Shown here one piece after another: positions 5,888 through 8,325 of a DNA stretch of 8,325 nucleotides (position 1 is its first letter; every line of letters begins with the position of its first letter). The stretch covers positions 1 to 8,325 of the forward strand of contig JAPPFQ010000238.1 of the NCBI GenBank assembly GCA_028875135.1, read 5' to 3'. Source of the DNA: Acidobacteriota bacterium (lineage in GTDB: Bacteria > Acidobacteriota > Terriglobia > Versatilivoradales > Versatilivoraceae). A program made the translations under genes and the position numbers. The notes beneath the pieces were generated by a model, which was given only the letters and a program-made list of their open reading frames with translations, was not told the DNA's origin and did not search any database.

Positions 5888-7438
5888 TCAATCCCGAAAG
5901 CGGAAGGAAAACAGGTCGGCGTCCTTCATCACGAAACGGAGGCGCACCGTCTTTCCCGCCAAGCGGGTCACATCCGGGCTGCCCTCCCAGGCCACGATCG
6001 GGGTCTGGTAGCTGAGGTTGCTCTCGGCTCTGGTGCTTTCAGGGTCCCGGCCGGTGCTCAGCGGGGGCGGCACCTTTCCCCAAGCCACAATTCGGGAGAT
6101 CTCGTCTCCGATGATCTCCGGACACTCCGCCAGGGAGAACCCCGGAATGGTTTTCCCGTCCGCGGTCTGGATCTCCACCCGAATGCTGCCGGCGGCGCTG
6201 GTGGAGTAGTTGATCTCGAGCCGGCTCCCCTCGAAGGTAATAGGCTTGGTCACCATCTCTCCCCCGTGATAGGGAGCATGCAGCGAGGCAAAACCATCCA
6301 GGCGCAGCGACATCCGTTGCAGATGGGCGGTGGACTGACCGTAGTCGCGCTGCACGTAGAGAGACATCTCCGCCGGGCCAGTCTGCACCACCCCCAGGCC
6401 CGGGTAGTTGGTGCGGGTGGACCAGTTGCTCTGACCGAGGCCGGGTCTGAGGAAACTCTCCTTGAAAGTGAAGTCGTAGCGGGTTGAACCCGGGCGCGAC
6501 GACAGAAGCACGGAGTCGGAGACATCCCGCATGCCCCCGCTGATGCGGTTGTGGCGAAGCTCCAGGAACTGCAGTTCTTCCGGCGTGAGCAGGCGCCGGC
6601 CGAAATGGATGCGGGCAGGGAGAGCGATATAGATCTGCGGGGCGCGAAAATAGGGTTGGGTCTGGTTGGTGTAGAGGTGCTGAGAGGGCCTGGTGGTGCC
6701 CGTGTCGCTGTAGCTCATGAGCGTCTGCGGACTCCATTGGAGGAAGTCCCTGGAGGTGGCCCGGGCCGTGGCTCGGCGGCCTTCCACCATGTGGCGGGCG
6801 TAGAGCACGTACCGCTGTTCCGCCTCCGACCAGAACATGACGTTCTGCGAATCGAAGTTGTTTTCCATGGCATAGTCGACGAGGGGAGCTTCCCGGATCT
6901 TTCGCCAGCGAACGCCGTCTGCCGAAACGTAGCCCATCAGGCTGTACGGGGTCCCGACGTCTCGCGCATTGGCCTTGAGGCGTTCCGACCGGGGCACGCC
7001 GGGACGACCATCCAGGAAGGCGCAGAACTGACCTGCAACGGGCAGGATGACGTTGTTGGCGGTGGAGCCGTCCACTTCCACCAACCCCAGGTGGGGCTTG
7101 GTCCAGTGGATCCCGTCCCGGCTCTCGGCATAGCAGGTCAACCGGGGCCTGGTGAGTCGGCAACGGTAGTACATCCGGTAGATGTCGCCATCCTTGACAA
7201 CGGTGGTGTAGAAGGCCAGCCTGTCCTCCCAGGGCTGGTCATACTCGATGGCGATGCCTTCCGGTCTGGGTTGCTGGAGTCTCAGCTCCAGTCCTTCCAG
7301 GCGGTCGATCAGATACCGGTCCACAAAGAGCTGCCGCTCCGAGCCCAGCGGCAGCGCCTGGGAAATTCCCGTCACCGGCAGTACCAGAACCAGGACTGCC
7401 ACTCCCGCCACCAAACTGTTCACTCTATTGGATCTCAT
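5888..7438 (-). CDS. Sec-exported beta-propeller protein, homologue of the Tat propeller protein
   Basis: Exported protein of 516 residues. MRSNRVNSLVAGVAVLVLVL then PVTGISQA forms a Sec signal peptide, with likely cleavage after Ala28. The rest parallels the + strand protein at 3789-5510: RQLFVDRYLID (35-45), blade motifs SRDGIHWTKP (106-115) and SADGVRWRK (172-180), then LRLDGFASLHAP (378-389), TKPITFEGSRLEINY (397-411) and LAGKTVRLRFVM (493-504). Function is probably glycan hydrolysis or binding outside the cytoplasm, inferred from the propeller pattern; no catalytic residue is assigned. A 31-residue insertion relative to the homologue lies between two IVAW motifs (450-453 and 481-484). 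I chose ATG 7438 because AGGAGG lies four bases upstream and it gives a clean signal peptide. A longer frame to 7549 adds 37 residues ahead of the signal and is unlikely. It is divergent from the amidohydrolase and convergent with the antitoxin. Confidence 0.78.
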   Translation of the reverse strand: MRSNRVNSLVAGVAVLVLVLPVTGISQALPLGSERQLFVDRYLIDRLEGLELRLQQPRPEGIAIEYDQPWEDRLAFYTTVVKDGDIYRMYYRCRLTRPRLTCYAESRDGIHWTKPHLGLVEVDGSTANNVILPVAGQFCAFLDGRPGVPRSERLKANARDVGTPYSLMGYVSADGVRWRKIREAPLVDYAMENNFDSQNVMFWSEAEQRYVLYARHMVEGRRATARATSRDFLQWSPQTLMSYSDTGTTRPSQHLYTNQTQPYFRAPQIYIALPARIHFGRRLLTPEELQFLELRHNRISGGMRDVSDSVLLSSRPGSTRYDFTFKESFLRPGLGQSNWSTRTNYPGLGVVQTGPAEMSLYVQRDYGQSTAHLQRMSLRLDGFASLHAPYHGGEMVTKPITFEGSRLEINYSTSAAGSIRVEIQTADGKTIPGFSLAECPEIIGDEISRIVAWGKVPPPLSTGRDPESTRAESNLSYQTPIVAWEGSPDVTRLAGKTVRLRFVMKDADLFSFRFRD

Positions 7439-7442
7439 AGGA

Positions 7443-7450
7443 CCTCCTCC
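7443..7450 (-). promoter_or_regulatory. Strong ribosome-binding site of the Sec propeller gene
   Basis: On the minus strand the sequence reads GGAGGAGG, with the AGGAGG core four bases before ATG 7438. It is the strongest Shine-Dalgarno match noticed in the window and selects this start over the longer frame. Confidence 0.75.
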
Positions 7451-7474
7451 CTCGAACCGACATCCGCCGCCGGA

Positions 7475-7491
7475 ACTGGCTTCCTTCCAGT
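7475..7491. promoter_or_regulatory. Palindrome ACTGG-N7-CCAGT in the divergent gap
   Basis: A perfect 5-bp inverted repeat with a seven-base spacer lies between the two divergent genes. It is 37 bases upstream of the Sec propeller ATG and 17 bases before the amidohydrolase -35 box. It could be a shared operator. A repeat this short can also arise by chance. Confidence 0.3.
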
Positions 7492-7507
7492 CCGCTTGTT
7501 GCACGGG

Positions 7508-7536
7508 TTGAAACGGCGCAGGCATGAGGATATCAT
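7508..7536 (+). promoter_or_regulatory. Sigma70-type promoter for the amidohydrolase
   Basis: TTGAAA (7508-7513) and TATCAT (7531-7536) each match the consensus at five of six positions and are exactly 17 bases apart. Transcription would begin near 7543, leaving a leader of about 74 bases before TTG 7617. The in-frame ATG at 7524 falls between the two boxes and would not be on this transcript. Confidence 0.5.
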
Positions 7537-7616
7537 CCCTGCCCCGCATTTCTCAGCGGACTCCCAGGCTCAATCGAGTCGTTGGCGGCAGCAACCAGAG
7601 CAATCCCGGCAAAACC

Positions 7617-8325
7617 TTGGCGATCATCCAACCCGAAGACCGCGACTTCTTTGAACGGGAACTGGCATCCTTCCTGCCCGACCGGGTCTTCGACGCCCAC
7701 GCCCACGTCTGGGGCCACGACAACATGCACCCCGGCCGCAGGATCGCCTCCCTGCCCAGGGACGGAGACTACCGGGAGTTCTCCCGAATGCTGCAGGCCC
7801 TGCATCCGGGAAGAGCCTGCGCCGCCAACATCTTCCACCGCATCTGCCCTCGGGAACACTTCGAGGCCGCCAACCGCTGGACCAGCCGGCAGGTGGCCTG
7901 CAATCCCCAATACCGGGGTCTGTTCCTGACCGGACCGGAGGCCGACCCGGAGTGGCTGCGGCAGGAGGTGCGGCGGCTGGGGCTGGCCGGGCTCAAGTGC
8001 TACCACGTCTACGCCGGGGTCAAACCGACCTGGGAGGCTCAGATTCCCGACTTCCTCCCGGAATCCCACGTCAGAATGGCTCACCAGGAAGGTTGGGCCA
8101 TCATGCTGCACATGGTGAGGTCCAGGGCCTGCGCCGATCCCGGCAACATCCGCTGGATCCGCCGCTACTGCACCACCTACCCCAACATGAAGCTGATTCT
8201 GGCCCACTCGGCCCGGGGATTCCAGCCGGCCCACAACCTGGAGGGACTCCCTCACCTCACCGGGCTCGACAATCTCTGGTTCGACACCAGCGCCAATTGC
8301 GAAGCCATGGCCCACCAGGCCATCA
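7617..8325 (+). CDS. Amidohydrolase_2 family metal-dependent hydrolase (3' end outside window)
   Basis: TIM-barrel metal-dependent enzyme of the amidohydrolase superfamily, PF04909-like. That family includes hydrolases, lactonases and decarboxylases such as ACMSD. The frame stays open to the right edge and 236 residues are visible. VFDAHAHVWG (24-33) carries the HxH metal motif at the end of strand one (His28, His30). GLAGLKCYHVY (122-132) has the conserved lysine region at Lys127. AIMLHMV (161-167) supplies His165, and KLILAHSARGF (192-202) supplies His197. The final catalytic aspartate should lie beyond the window. The TTG 7617 start is supported by an upstream promoter and by the following MAIIQPEDRDFFERELASFL, which leads directly into the barrel. 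ATG 7524 in the same frame would add 31 residues of weaker codon bias. There is no clear Shine-Dalgarno sequence for either start. No signal peptide, so cytoplasmic. Substrate unknown; joint regulation with the divergent exported propeller gene is possible. Confidence 0.85.
   Translation, partial: MAIIQPEDRDFFERELASFLPDRVFDAHAHVWGHDNMHPGRRIASLPRDGDYREFSRMLQALHPGRACAANIFHRICPREHFEAANRWTSRQVACNPQYRGLFLTGPEADPEWLRQEVRRLGLAGLKCYHVYAGVKPTWEAQIPDFLPESHVRMAHQEGWAIMLHMVRSRACADPGNIRWIRRYCTTYPNMKLILAHSARGFQPAHNLEGLPHLTGLDNLWFDTSANCEAMAHQAI

Noticed and set aside
5877..5907. Eight-base-pair hairpin (CTTTCCGC / GCGGAAGG) over the convergent gene ends as a bidirectional terminator
   Set aside because: It overlaps the propeller stop codon, has a 15-base loop and one G-U pair, and lacks a T run on either side.
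5846..6487. + strand frame starting TTGATC at the antitoxin stop, considered as vapC
   Set aside because: The translation begins MIRTRLRNHRPFRK and has no PIN-domain acidic motifs; almost all of it is antisense to the Sec propeller gene.
6551..7654. + strand frame of 367 codons opposite the Sec propeller gene
   Set aside because: Shadow frame without domain features; the minus strand has a signal peptide, strong RBS and homology to the neighbouring gene.

Overview
The window is high-GC bacterial DNA with strong G/C preference at third codon positions. Eight protein genes are supported; the first and last are cut by the window edges. No RNA gene, CRISPR array, transposase or integrase was seen. 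The mix of an NSS-type sodium symporter, a stand-alone VKOR, a PhyH dioxygenase, exported beta-propeller proteins and a VapB-like antitoxin suggests an uncultured Acidobacteriota, Planctomycetota or Poribacteria-like lineage. That placement is a guess from gene content, not a phylogenetic result. Two starts appear to be TTG with good ribosome-binding sites, and a third TTG start is supported by promoter position.

Left part (1-3503, all + strand): the end of a stand-alone LON substrate-binding-domain protein, an 11-helix neurotransmitter:sodium symporter, a four-cysteine VKOR-family membrane oxidoreductase, and a PhyH-type Fe(II)/2-oxoglutarate dioxygenase. Gaps of 115-174 bases separate them, so they need not form one operon.

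Middle (3504-5849): a 151-base inverted-repeat element built from degenerate AGTGGTT heptamers lies just upstream of a Tat-exported beta-propeller protein. After that gene comes a small ribbon-helix-helix antitoxin with a palindrome immediately upstream of its start and no toxin gene after it.

Right part (5888-8325): a Sec-exported homologue of the Tat protein is on the minus strand, convergent with the antitoxin. It is divergent from an amidohydrolase that runs off the right edge. A near-consensus sigma70-type promoter in the divergent gap supports a TTG start for the amidohydrolase.

The two exported propeller proteins share an N-terminal QLFVD motif, DG-x-HW propeller motifs and a C-terminal sandwich-like region. 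Together with the amidohydrolase and the dioxygenase they could serve breakdown of an organic substrate such as a glycan or carboxylated compound. The substrate cannot be read from the sequence. The least explained items are the propeller pair, the heptamer element and the toxin-less antitoxin.
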